A stretch of DNA of 64,000 bases from positions 62,001 to 126,000 of the forward strand of contig NZ_JAHHZS010000013.1 in the NCBI RefSeq assembly GCF_022606295.1, in the 5' to 3' direction. Made by a program: the position numbers and the translations under genes. The notes beneath the pieces were generated by a model that was not told the origin of the DNA, ran no database searches, and saw only the letters and a program-made list of their open reading frames with translations. Source of the stretch: Arthrobacter bambusae. Its GTDB lineage: Bacteria > Actinomycetota > Actinomycetes > Actinomycetales > Micrococcaceae. This document shows, in pieces, positions 24,847 through 32,750 of the stretch (position 1 is its first letter; each line of letters opens with the position of its first letter).

Positions 24847-26103
24847 ATGCCCGAAAACCACCAGAAATTGCACTTCGGACCGGCGCGTACAGAACTGCAC
24901 GTAGGCGTTGATCTGGACCGGATGCGCCGTGAGCGCGCTGACCGTATGCGGGCGCTGATGCGTTCGAAGGGTATTCCGGCGCTGCTGCTCACGGGTGCGG
25001 ACAATGTGCGTTATCTGACGGGTTTCTGGTGGGGGGAATTTTCTCTCCAGGTCGGCTACGCACTGTTCTTCGCAGACGACGAACCGATTGTGTTCGCACC
25101 AGCAGGATCCCTCCAGCAAATGCCCGACCAGGCTCCCTGGATCACACAGTGGCGCCCGGCCATCTCCTGGCTTGGCGGTGTGGCGCCCAGTTCTGCCATT
25201 GCCGAACTGTCGGCCGTTTTCGCAGCACAGATTCGCGATGAGCTTGCCGCACGTTCCCTCGCGGGCGAGCGGCTGGCGGTCAGCGAGATCGATGTGCCCG
25301 GTATGAGTGCGCTGGCCGATGCTGGAATCGAGACGATTCCTGGGCTCCCGCTGTTGCTCGAATGCTCAACGATCAAGACAGCTGATGAAATCTCCTGTAT
25401 CTCGATGGCGGCGAGCCTGAGCACTGCGGGGTTCGAGGCGACGCGGGCCGCCTTGCGGCCCGGAACCAAGCAGGCCCGGATTGCTTTGATGGCCCGTCGC
25501 GCCATCGAAGATGCCGGCGCGGAAGTGGGAGCGGCCCGCCTGCTCTCCGGACCCCTGTCATTCCCGCGTGGAATCAGCGGCGGAGACCGCATCGTTGAGC
25601 ATGGCGATCTCGCGTACCTGCTCACGTGCGGAACTTCCTACATGGGGTACACGGCGTGTCTCTACCGCCAGTACGTCGTCGGCCGGGCTCCAACCTCAGC
25701 GGAGCGCTCCTCCTACACAAAGCTGACGGACCGTCTGGATCTGGCGATGTCGCTCATGAAACCAGGCGCCAGCACAGCTGACGTGGCCGCCGTCCTTGCA
25801 CCTGCGGAGGACCTGGGTTTTCCGTCCGAGGCGGAATGCTTCAGCATCGAACTTGGGCACGGGATCGGCCTGGTCAACGCAGGGTCGCGGGCAATCCACT
25901 ACAACCCTCCGACTATCACGCGCTCGTGGTCGCTTGATCATCCTGAGGAGATCAAAGAAGGCATGGTCATTGCCATCGAAGGGATCGAAGGGGAGCACCG
26001 GGTCGGAGGAGTACGTCTCGAGAACCTCGTTGTCGTCACGGCCAATGGTGCGGAACTGCTTGACCACTACCCGCGCCTCGACATGGTCCAAACCGCCGGG
26101 TGA
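24847..26103 (+). CDS. M24 (pita-bread) family protein, creatinase-like, metal site lost
   Basis: The 418-residue protein has the creatinase/prolidase N-terminal domain and C-terminal pita-bread domain. The metal-binding motif DxG...D of true aminopeptidases is replaced by LTCGTSYMGYTACLYR, so both bridging Asp residues are gone. The His of ELGHGIGL and the Glu residues of AIEG and RLENLV remain. This is the pattern of metal-free creatinase and ectoine-hydrolase-like enzymes, which cleave C-N bonds in small molecules. The start at 24847 is chosen by homology (MPENHQK) with AAAGG upstream. It is cotranscribed with the CocE-type hydrolase from module C. Confidence 0.82.
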   Translation: MPENHQKLHFGPARTELHVGVDLDRMRRERADRMRALMRSKGIPALLLTGADNVRYLTGFWWGEFSLQVGYALFFADDEPIVFAPAGSLQQMPDQAPWITQWRPAISWLGGVAPSSAIAELSAVFAAQIRDELAARSLAGERLAVSEIDVPGMSALADAGIETIPGLPLLLECSTIKTADEISCISMAASLSTAGFEATRAALRPGTKQARIALMARRAIEDAGAEVGAARLLSGPLSFPRGISGGDRIVEHGDLAYLLTCGTSYMGYTACLYRQYVVGRAPTSAERSSYTKLTDRLDLAMSLMKPGASTADVAAVLAPAEDLGFPSEAECFSIELGHGIGLVNAGSRAIHYNPPTITRSWSLDHPEEIKEGMVIAIEGIEGEHRVGGVRLENLVVVTANGAELLDHYPRLDMVQTAG

Positions 26104-26143
26104 GCACCCCAGCCGATGCGAAAGCAACACAGCGAAGGTTGCC

Positions 26144-27706
26144 ATGAACCTCATAGTTGAAAAGCACGTCCCTATCGCAATGCGCGACGGCGTTACTCTC
26201 TCCGGAGATGTGTACCGGCCAAGTGACGGCGAACCCCGCTCCACAGTGCTGATACGGACGCCGTACTGCAAAGATGACCCAGCGCACGCCAACACGTGGA
26301 TTAACGTCCTGCGCGCCGTGGAATGCGGATGGGTAGTGGTGGTTCAGGACGTACGGGGCCGGTTCCGGAGCGAGGGCCAGTTCGTGCCTTTTGTAAATGA
26401 AGCCGATGACGGTGTCGACACTATCCAGTGGGTGCGCGACCAGCCCTGGTCGGACGGCAAAGTGGGTATGGCTGGCGGTTCGTACGTTGGTATCAGCCAA
26501 TGGTTGGCGGCAGCGAGGAATCCTGAAGGCCTCATCGGCATCGTTCCGGCGGTCACCGCCGACGACGTCCACTCCGGCTGGCTTTACGAGGACGACAACG
26601 TGGTGCTGGGATTCCTTGCACACTGGGTATCAATTCTGCTCGGAAGCAGCCGACTGGATGAGAAAAGCCGAGCCCGGATCGCAGCCTTGGAGCGGAACGT
26701 CGCTGAGGGGCGCATCCAAACCTTTCAACAACTGGTTGAGGAGGCGGGGGAATTCGCGCCCTATCTGCAGGACTGGCGGGATCGAAGCCATTCCCTGGTG
26801 GATCCAGAGCTGGCTGGGCGGGTCGAAGTGCCAGCTTTTGTCATCGGAGGCTGGTTCGACATCTTCCTTCCAGGAACGGTAGCGAGTTTTGTCCGCCGGG
26901 AGGCCGCCGGGACACAAAATCCCCACGATCGCCTGTTGGTTGGGCCGTGGGCGCATGGGCTCATGGGTGGCTGGTTCCCGGCCCGCTCGTTCGGTCCGGC
27001 GTCCTCCTTCGACAGCCTCGACCCGACGGCGCTCCAACTCGGTTGGCTGGAGGAAGTGCGTGATGGGCTCAATCAATCGGAGTACCCCGTGAGGGTGTTC
27101 GCCATGGGGGCTGATGAATGGCGAGGCTTTTCAAGCTGGCCGCCTGAGGGCGCCGACAGGGTGCACCTTCGACTGCACCCCAGCACCATTGAGCAACCCA
27201 CACCCAGTATGGCTGCCCGGACGGCGTCGTTGTTGGATTCACCCGTCCCGACGATCGGCGGACGGACATTTTTCCCCGGCTACAAAGTGGGTGCCAACTC
27301 GGGTCCGCGCTTGTTGGAGGCATTGCATGCCCGGAATGACGTGCACACCTTCGTTTCGGAGCCACTGGATGACGATATCGAAATCCTGGGCACTATCACG
27401 TGCCGGCTCAGGGTGACCGCAGATGGCCCGACGCCGGTCGTCGTCAAGGTGGCAACGCTCGACTGTACTGGTGCCCCTGAGTTGCTGTGCGAGGGATCGT
27501 CGTACAGCAAGACGGGCGCTGGAAACGCGGAGTCAATCAGCGTGGATCTTGGTTCCACTGCGGTCCGGGTGGCGAAAGGCATGCGTTTGTGCGCCTATGT
27601 TGCCACATCGGATTTCCCCCGCTTGGAGGACGGGCCCCGGACATCCTTGAACGTTTGTGCCGACGAGGGGCCGGTACTGGAACTTGACGTTCTACGGCTG
27701 GGTTGA
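26144..27706 (+). CDS. CocE/NonD-family alpha/beta hydrolase
   Basis: This 520-residue serine hydrolase matches cocaine esterase/X-Pro dipeptidyl peptidase relatives: N-terminal MRDGVTLSGDVYRP, nucleophile elbow GGSYVGISQW (Ser about 117), Asp in GGWFDIFLPG (about 245) and His in LVGPWAHG (about 275). A C-terminal jelly-roll domain follows, with LRVTADGPTPVV and KGMRLCAYVATSDFPR. It hydrolyses esters or acyl-amino bonds. The start is the ATG at 26144 behind GAAGG, 40 nt after the M24 stop. The 3' end overlaps the convergent IclR gene by 15 nt. Confidence 0.9.
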   Translation: MNLIVEKHVPIAMRDGVTLSGDVYRPSDGEPRSTVLIRTPYCKDDPAHANTWINVLRAVECGWVVVVQDVRGRFRSEGQFVPFVNEADDGVDTIQWVRDQPWSDGKVGMAGGSYVGISQWLAAARNPEGLIGIVPAVTADDVHSGWLYEDDNVVLGFLAHWVSILLGSSRLDEKSRARIAALERNVAEGRIQTFQQLVEEAGEFAPYLQDWRDRSHSLVDPELAGRVEVPAFVIGGWFDIFLPGTVASFVRREAAGTQNPHDRLLVGPWAHGLMGGWFPARSFGPASSFDSLDPTALQLGWLEEVRDGLNQSEYPVRVFAMGADEWRGFSSWPPEGADRVHLRLHPSTIEQPTPSMAARTASLLDSPVPTIGGRTFFPGYKVGANSGPRLLEALHARNDVHTFVSEPLDDDIEILGTITCRLRVTADGPTPVVVKVATLDCTGAPELLCEGSSYSKTGAGNAESISVDLGSTAVRVAKGMRLCAYVATSDFPRLEDGPRTSLNVCADEGPVLELDVLRLG

Positions 27707-28513
27707 GTCGCTTTCCTCGTCGTCCAGGCGGCGGGCTTCCATCAGGGCATCGAGGCATTGCTGGAAGTATTGCTCGTTGGTAAAGCGATGAAGCGGGACC
27801 GTAATAGACAAGGCGGTGCGGGGGCGCTGTGATCCTTCGAAGATTGGAACTGCCATGCCGCAGACGCCCAGGACGTATTCCTGGTGGTCCAGTGCGTAAC
27901 CACGTGACCTGGTCAACTCAAGGTCGGCCAAAAATTCAGGAAGGGTGGTGATCGTGTGTTCGGTTCGTCTGGTGAGTCCACCATCGACGGAGCGGACCCG
28001 TTCAAGTTGAGATTCCGGACCGAAGGCGAGGAGGGCCTTCCCGGAGGCGCGTGCATGAATGTCGCCGGAAACACCGACCCGCAGGTCCGCCACCCTGACG
28101 GCGTGGCTGCCTTCTTCCACGGCAACGACTGTGACGGTGCCTCCTTGCCATGCGGACAAGTAGGCGCTTTCGCCAGTAGCCTCAACCACCATTTTCAGGA
28201 GGCGGAGTGCCAGCGGGGAGGGACGCCAGTCTTCTTCCACTCGCGAACTCAGATCCAGGATTTTCCCGGCAGCGAGTTTGTAGGTGCGCTCGTTACGTTC
28301 CAGGTAACCGGCATGTACAAGTGTCGCCAGCAAATGTGACGTCGTCGCAATGTGCAGGTTTACTGCGCTCGCGATGGATTGAGCCCGCATCGGCTCCTTC
28401 GACGCCGCAACGACATCAACGATATTAAGGGCACGGGCAACCGACTGGACCAAGTCCTTCGGTGCGTCGGTATCGGCGGACGGTTTGTCGGCTGTCTTAG
28501 CTGTACTTGCCAT
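27692..28513 (-). CDS. IclR-family transcriptional regulator
   Basis: This is a regulator of about 273 residues. The N-terminal winged helix-turn-helix is LVQSVARALNIVDVV...SIASAVNLHIATTSHLLATLVHAGYLERN; the C-terminal IclR effector domain includes ARASGKALLAFGPE and GYALDHQEYVLGVCGMAVPI. The ATG at 28513 is preferred over GTG 28549, though neither has a clear ribosome site. It is divergent from the VOC/acyl-CoA-synthetase/MaoC operon, whose promoter holds a dyad over the start site, a likely operator. Effector: probably an acid or CoA intermediate of the pathway (inference). Confidence 0.88.
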   Translation of the reverse strand: MASTAKTADKPSADTDAPKDLVQSVARALNIVDVVAASKEPMRAQSIASAVNLHIATTSHLLATLVHAGYLERNERTYKLAAGKILDLSSRVEEDWRPSPLALRLLKMVVEATGESAYLSAWQGGTVTVVAVEEGSHAVRVADLRVGVSGDIHARASGKALLAFGPESQLERVRSVDGGLTRRTEHTITTLPEFLADLELTRSRGYALDHQEYVLGVCGMAVPIFEGSQRPRTALSITVPLHRFTNEQYFQQCLDALMEARRLDDEESDSTQP

Positions 28514-28595
28514 GCGGAAATCATACGCACATGGCGAAAGAAGGGCCACAAGACCGCGGAAGGGGTCCCTCGGCGCAGGGGCAGCACTTCATCCG

Positions 28596-28642
28596 TTGAC
28601 AGCAACCGGAAGGGTAGCGTAGTTATTACATTATGAATGTAA
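28596..28642 (+). promoter_or_regulatory. Probable leaderless promoter with operator dyad
   Basis: TTGACA (28596-28601), an 18-bp spacer and TAGTTA (28620-28625) put the transcription start about 7 nt further on, at the ATG at 28633. The dyad TTACATT-ATG-AATGTAA (28626-28642) straddles that start codon, and an outer TAGTTA/TAACTA pair (28620-28625, 28640-28645) extends it. No ribosome site precedes the ATG. A repressor bound here would block initiation; the divergent IclR protein is the obvious candidate. Confidence 0.65.
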
Positions 28643-29229
28643 CTATCACATCAAGAGAGTTTAGCGGTGATGGCAACGGTGCCACGCCCGCTGCCGGGAA
28701 GGACCTTAGAGGCCTGCCCGAGGTTCAGTCCGCAGCTCCTGTTCCGATCGGGAGCGTCGGGCAGGTGGGGATCCTCGTGCCGGACCTCGACGAGGCCATC
28801 GAGCTGTACGGACGCGCTTTCGGCATCGAAGAGTGGCTCTGTTACCGCTATGACCAGGAGTTCATGCCTTGGTCGCGCTTTGGTGCCGAGGAAGGCGCTT
28901 TCGCGATGCACATTGCCATGGGCGGTTCCAATCCCCAGATCGAACTCATTCAGCCATTGGCCGGCCCAAGTATCTACCACGAGTTCACCGAGCAGGGCCG
29001 CACCGGCCTCCACCACCTGGGCGTATTTGTAGACAGCCTGGATGCTGCGATCACGCTCATGGAAGCGTCCGGATACAGGGTTACGCAAACGGCGCGCGGT
29101 TATGGCCAGGGCGGCGACGGCGGATTCGCCTACTTTGACACCGACCGGGATCTCGGCGTGGTGGTCGAGGCAATAGAGATCCCGGTCAGCCGCAGGCCGG
29201 GGACCGTGCGACGGACTGGAGGAATCTAA
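28633..29229 (+). CDS. VOC-family protein (methylmalonyl-CoA epimerase-like)
   Basis: The 198-residue protein has two beta-alpha-beta-beta-beta modules (about residues 42-105 and 125-185): VGILVPDLDEAIELYGRAFG, then LHHLGVFVDSLDAAITLMEASGY. Potential metal ligands include His in LHHLGVF and Glu in VVEAIE. The first 40 residues are a poorly conserved tail. The mRNA is probably leaderless. The stop is immediately followed by the ATG of the acyl-CoA synthetase gene. An epimerase, isomerase or dioxygenase role on a CoA or acid intermediate is possible. Confidence 0.8.
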   Translation: MNVTITSREFSGDGNGATPAAGKDLRGLPEVQSAAPVPIGSVGQVGILVPDLDEAIELYGRAFGIEEWLCYRYDQEFMPWSRFGAEEGAFAMHIAMGGSNPQIELIQPLAGPSIYHEFTEQGRTGLHHLGVFVDSLDAAITLMEASGYRVTQTARGYGQGGDGGFAYFDTDRDLGVVVEAIEIPVSRRPGTVRRTGGI

Positions 29230-31356
29230 ATGTTGGATAGCAAGGCTGTTTTGAGCCCCGTGCGCATCGATAACCCGTTGAAGGCAGAGAGTGTGGCGGT
29301 GGTTGGCCCTTCCCGGGACCCGTGGAAGACCTCGGGGCGGACACTCGATTACCTCGCCCGCCTCGGATTCGAGGGGCGTTTCTACGCGGTCAGCAGTGTG
29401 CACAAGGAAGTGCTGGGTGTACCCGCGGTAGAGACGCTCTCTGACCTCCCCGAGGTGCCCGACGTTGCCGTCCTTGTGGGACCCGCGGACAGGGTCATCG
29501 AGGATCTGCGTGAGTGCGTGGCGCTTGGCGTCCCCTTCGCGGTGGCGTTCGCTGCCGGCTTCGGTGAAACCGGCCGGCACGACCGCGACGAGCTGCTCCG
29601 TGCGGTATTGGCCAAAGGCACCACCCGACTTATCGGCCCTAACTGCATCGGCTTCATGCACGTGGGCCGGTCTCTGACCGCAACCTTCTCATCGGTCCTG
29701 CAACGTGGCGAGATTCCGGCCGGTCACGTGGCGATGTTCAGCCAGAGCGGCGGACTGGGAAACGCGCTCATGCAGTCCCTCGCCGCACGCGGCGCGAGCG
29801 GGTTGAGCGCCTGGGCCAGCTCCGGGAACGAGATTTCGACGGGCTTTACCGACTGGGCGCAGTGGCTGGGCGCTGATCCGGACACGCATGTCCTCACCTG
29901 CATCGTCGAGAGCTTCAGCGCAAACGATGACCTTGAGGCCGCTGCAACCGCCGCGGGAGACCGCGGTATCCCGGTCATCGTCCTGAAGCTGGGCCGGTCC
30001 ACGCGCGGCGCGATGAGCGCCCAGTCCCATACCGGCAAACTTGCAGGCAGCGGCCGCGTCGCCTTAAGCGTCCTCCGCCACCGTTTCGGAATGGTCTGCA
30101 CGTCGCCCGAACAACTCCTTGACCTGACCGAGACCTTCGACGTCTTCCACGGACGGCTCTCCGGCCGCGACCAGGAGCTGACCGTCGTCACCACCTCCGG
30201 CGCCCAGGTGGGGCTGTGGAACGACCTGGCCGACGACCGCGGCCTGACCTTCCGCGACCTTGAACCGGAAGCGCTCCGCTCAATCGGTGACGCGGTGGGC
30301 AGCAATCACCTCGGCAATCCCATCGACGTTGGAGTACAGTCAACAACTGCCGACTACCTGCGCATCGTTGAGCGGGTTCTCACCACGACGCCGGACGGCT
30401 GGGTTATCGTGACAGCGACCCGGCTCGCGCACGACTTCGATGAGCTCGCGGCCGGTATCGCCGGCATGACCATCCCGGCGGGAGTACGCGTCATGGTGGT
30501 CCCGCTGTCCGAGGACGACCGGGTCACGGCCGCCCAGGCAGGAACCCTGCGCAAGGCAGGTGTCCTGTCCCTGCCCACAGCCGGGCGGGCACTGGATGCT
30601 ATCGCGGCCGCATCCTCCTGGGCGCAGGTCCAACTCACCCGTGCCAACCGCGGCGATCTGGTGGGGGCGTCGCTCAAGGCGGTAACAACGGGCGGGACGT
30701 GCAACCTGACCTGGCGCGAGGTGGCCGAATCCCTGGCCAAGTCCGGCGTTCCTGTACCGGCCAGCCGCGCCGTCAGTGATGTCGACGGCGTCGTCCGGGC
30801 TGCCGAGGAGATCGGCTTCCCGGTAGCGATCAAAATCGATGATGCCGAGATCCTTCACAAGGCAGACGCTGGAGGCGTCTTCATCGGCGTCAACGACGCC
30901 GACAGCGCACGTGCTGCAGCAGTCCAGCTCACGTCCATCCAAGGGGAGGCCGCGACGATCTCCGTCCAAACCATGGCGCCGGGGAAGACCGAAGTCCTGG
31001 TAGGACTCCGGCGCGATCCCGAGTTCGGCCCGGTCCTCGTCCTCGGCGCCGGAGGAGGTATGACTGAGGCGATCGACGATATCAGGATCCTTCCGCTCCC
31101 CGTGTCCCGTCCGGAGGTCCGCCAAGCTATCTCTGACGTGCGCGTCGTCGCCGCAAGCCTTCGTGGGGAGGCCGCGGGGAGGACCCTCGACGCGCTCACC
31201 AGTACTGTGATGGACATTCTCGCCTGGGCGGAACAGCGCGGGAACATCGACGAATTCGAATTCAACCCTATCCTTGCGGACCCGGCAACAGCCACGGTTA
31301 CCGTCGTCGACGCCGTCGTGTCGGTCCACACCGCCTCGTTAGGACCAACACAATGA
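29230..31356 (+). CDS. ADP-forming acyl-CoA synthetase (acetate-CoA ligase family)
   Basis: The 708-residue protein joins all modules of NDP-forming acyl-CoA synthetases: a CoA-binding Rossmann domain (about 14-130, AVVGPSRDPWKTSG), succinyl-CoA-ligase-like domains with the phosphorylatable His in AQSHTGKLAG (about 260), and a C-terminal ATP-grasp domain (about 485-700, FPVAIKIDDAEILHKADAGGV). It links an organic acid to CoA using ATP, giving ADP and phosphate, or runs in reverse. It likely activates the carboxylic acid released by ring cleavage. It overlaps the MaoC gene (ATGA). Confidence 0.9.
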   Translation: MLDSKAVLSPVRIDNPLKAESVAVVGPSRDPWKTSGRTLDYLARLGFEGRFYAVSSVHKEVLGVPAVETLSDLPEVPDVAVLVGPADRVIEDLRECVALGVPFAVAFAAGFGETGRHDRDELLRAVLAKGTTRLIGPNCIGFMHVGRSLTATFSSVLQRGEIPAGHVAMFSQSGGLGNALMQSLAARGASGLSAWASSGNEISTGFTDWAQWLGADPDTHVLTCIVESFSANDDLEAAATAAGDRGIPVIVLKLGRSTRGAMSAQSHTGKLAGSGRVALSVLRHRFGMVCTSPEQLLDLTETFDVFHGRLSGRDQELTVVTTSGAQVGLWNDLADDRGLTFRDLEPEALRSIGDAVGSNHLGNPIDVGVQSTTADYLRIVERVLTTTPDGWVIVTATRLAHDFDELAAGIAGMTIPAGVRVMVVPLSEDDRVTAAQAGTLRKAGVLSLPTAGRALDAIAAASSWAQVQLTRANRGDLVGASLKAVTTGGTCNLTWREVAESLAKSGVPVPASRAVSDVDGVVRAAEEIGFPVAIKIDDAEILHKADAGGVFIGVNDADSARAAAVQLTSIQGEAATISVQTMAPGKTEVLVGLRRDPEFGPVLVLGAGGGMTEAIDDIRILPLPVSRPEVRQAISDVRVVAASLRGEAAGRTLDALTSTVMDILAWAEQRGNIDEFEFNPILADPATATVTVVDAVVSVHTASLGPTQ

Positions 31357-32504
31357 CCACCAGCACCACTACCGGCGTACCTGCAAGGCAGATCACCGAT
31401 GAAGACGTCGCCTACATGAAGAGCTTTATCGGTGAGTCGGCCGTTGTTGTGCAATGGAACGAGGAGGCCAGCACCGACTCGATCCGCCACTACGCGTGGG
31501 GGATCGGTGACGAGAACCCGCTGTGGCTGTCGGATTCGTACGCGCAGACAACGCGTTACGGCACCCGGATCGCACCCCCGACATTCCTCTACTCCGTGTG
31601 CGACGCCGAGGTCGCGATGGGGATGTCGGAGGGCATCCAGGCTATCCACCTCGGTGCCGACCTCGACTTCCGCCGGCCGATCCGCCTGGGCGAGCGGGTT
31701 CGCGCCCGAGCCTTCGTCGAAGACGTCCGTGAACGCGTGGGCCGCCGCTCCGGTCGCCTGGTGGAGCAGGTGGGGCGCACCGATTACTTCGTCGGCGAGG
31801 AGCTTGTCGGGATTGTCCGTAACACGATCGTCTGCGTGGCTAGAAGTTCCAAGGGCCAACGGATGCACGAACCGCGCGACCCCCATGTATACACCGACGA
31901 GGAGAAAGAACAGATCCGTGCCGAGATCCTGGCTGAGGAGATCCGCGGTCAGCGCACGCGCTTTGCCGAAACGGTGTCCGTCGGCGACGTCGTACCGCAG
32001 ATAGTCAAGGGTCCACTCGACCTCATCACCATGACCGCGTACTATGCCGGAGCAATCGGAACCGCCGGCTACCGCGGCGTCGAGACCCGCGTGCGCCAGC
32101 AGGAGCGGGTGAGGAACGGTGACCCGAGCGCGCCGACCAACCTCGGTCCCGAGCACTTCCTCTCCGAGCCCTTCCCTAGCCTGGGGCACCAGGATGCTGC
32201 AATGGCGCACGCGATCGGCATGCCGGGCGCGTACGACAACGGCAACCAGCGGGTGTCGTGGATGGCGCACTGTGTGACCAACTGGATGGGGGACGACGCG
32301 GATCTCGTGTCGCTTTCGGTGCGCATTAAGCAGCCCGGTGTCTTCGGTGACACGCAGTGGATCGGAGGCGAGGTCACCCGCGTGTTCCGCGATGAGAACC
32401 ACGGAGCATGCGCCGAAGTCACGGTGAAGGCCATCAACCAACTGGGCGTGGAGACCACGAGTGCCGTAGCGGTCGTCTCGCTGGCCGAGACTCGGATCAG
32501 CTGA
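31353..32504 (+). CDS. MaoC-like double hot-dog acyl dehydratase
   Basis: The 383-residue protein has two hot-dog domains. The N-terminal one has the MaoC_dehydrat_N pattern (HYAWGIGDENPLWLS near residue 48, then APPTFLYSV), while the second (about 220-380) includes TAYYAGAIG. The (D/N)..NPLH-type segment carries Trp in place of His. It should hydrate an enoyl-CoA or dehydrate a (3R)-hydroxyacyl-CoA. It is translationally coupled to the synthetase upstream, fitting a CoA-dependent lower pathway. Confidence 0.85.
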   Translation: MTTSTTTGVPARQITDEDVAYMKSFIGESAVVVQWNEEASTDSIRHYAWGIGDENPLWLSDSYAQTTRYGTRIAPPTFLYSVCDAEVAMGMSEGIQAIHLGADLDFRRPIRLGERVRARAFVEDVRERVGRRSGRLVEQVGRTDYFVGEELVGIVRNTIVCVARSSKGQRMHEPRDPHVYTDEEKEQIRAEILAEEIRGQRTRFAETVSVGDVVPQIVKGPLDLITMTAYYAGAIGTAGYRGVETRVRQQERVRNGDPSAPTNLGPEHFLSEPFPSLGHQDAAMAHAIGMPGAYDNGNQRVSWMAHCVTNWMGDDADLVSLSVRIKQPGVFGDTQWIGGEVTRVFRDENHGACAEVTVKAINQLGVETTSAVAVVSLAETRIS

Positions 32505-32531
32505 CCCGCCCGCGGGCGGAGGGTGAATAGC

Positions 32532-32653
32532 TGGCGCCTTTTCCCGCCTTATTGGCGTCCATTGCCGTGCCGGTCCTGCCCCGGCGGCTCTTAGCGTTAT
32601 TTGTGAACAAGGATCGGCAATGAAGCCGACGCACTGACATCAAAGGAGATCCG
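32532..32653 (+). promoter_or_regulatory. AraC-type promoter module, copy D
   Basis: Half-sites TGGCGCCTTTTCCCG (32532) and TGGCGTCCATTGCCG (32553) are 21 bp apart; TTAGCGTTATTTGTG starts at 32591, 38 bp after the second. The leader hairpin is TCGGC-AATGAA-GCCGA (32614-32629). The block CACTGACATCAAAGGAG with ATCCGGTG follows, identical to copies B and E in its ribosome site and GTG. Confidence 0.85.
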
Positions 32654-32725
32654 GTGGGTTTTTCAAAAGTACGAAATCAGGATGGATTGTTCCATCCAAC
32701 GAGTGGTGACGCCAGTGACCAGTGA
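32654..32725 (+). CDS. Leader ORF, 23 aa, upstream of the Baeyer-Villiger monooxygenase
   Basis: This short ORF starts at the GTG of the conserved AAAGGAGATCCGGTG block and ends at TGA 25 nt before the monooxygenase ATG. The equivalent GTG in copy B starts the flavin reductase. The peptide (MGFSKVRNQDGLF...) resembles nothing known. It is probably a by-product of promoter duplication, possibly contributing translational coupling. Confidence 0.35.
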   Translation: MGFSKVRNQDGLFHPTSGDASDQ

Positions 32726-32750
32726 AGACGCACGTCCAGGGAGCGAAGTC

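Noticed and set aside
32505..32519. CCGCCCGCGGGCGG as a terminator after the MaoC gene
   Set aside because: It is a self-complementary GC run with no loop or T-tract; too weak to call.
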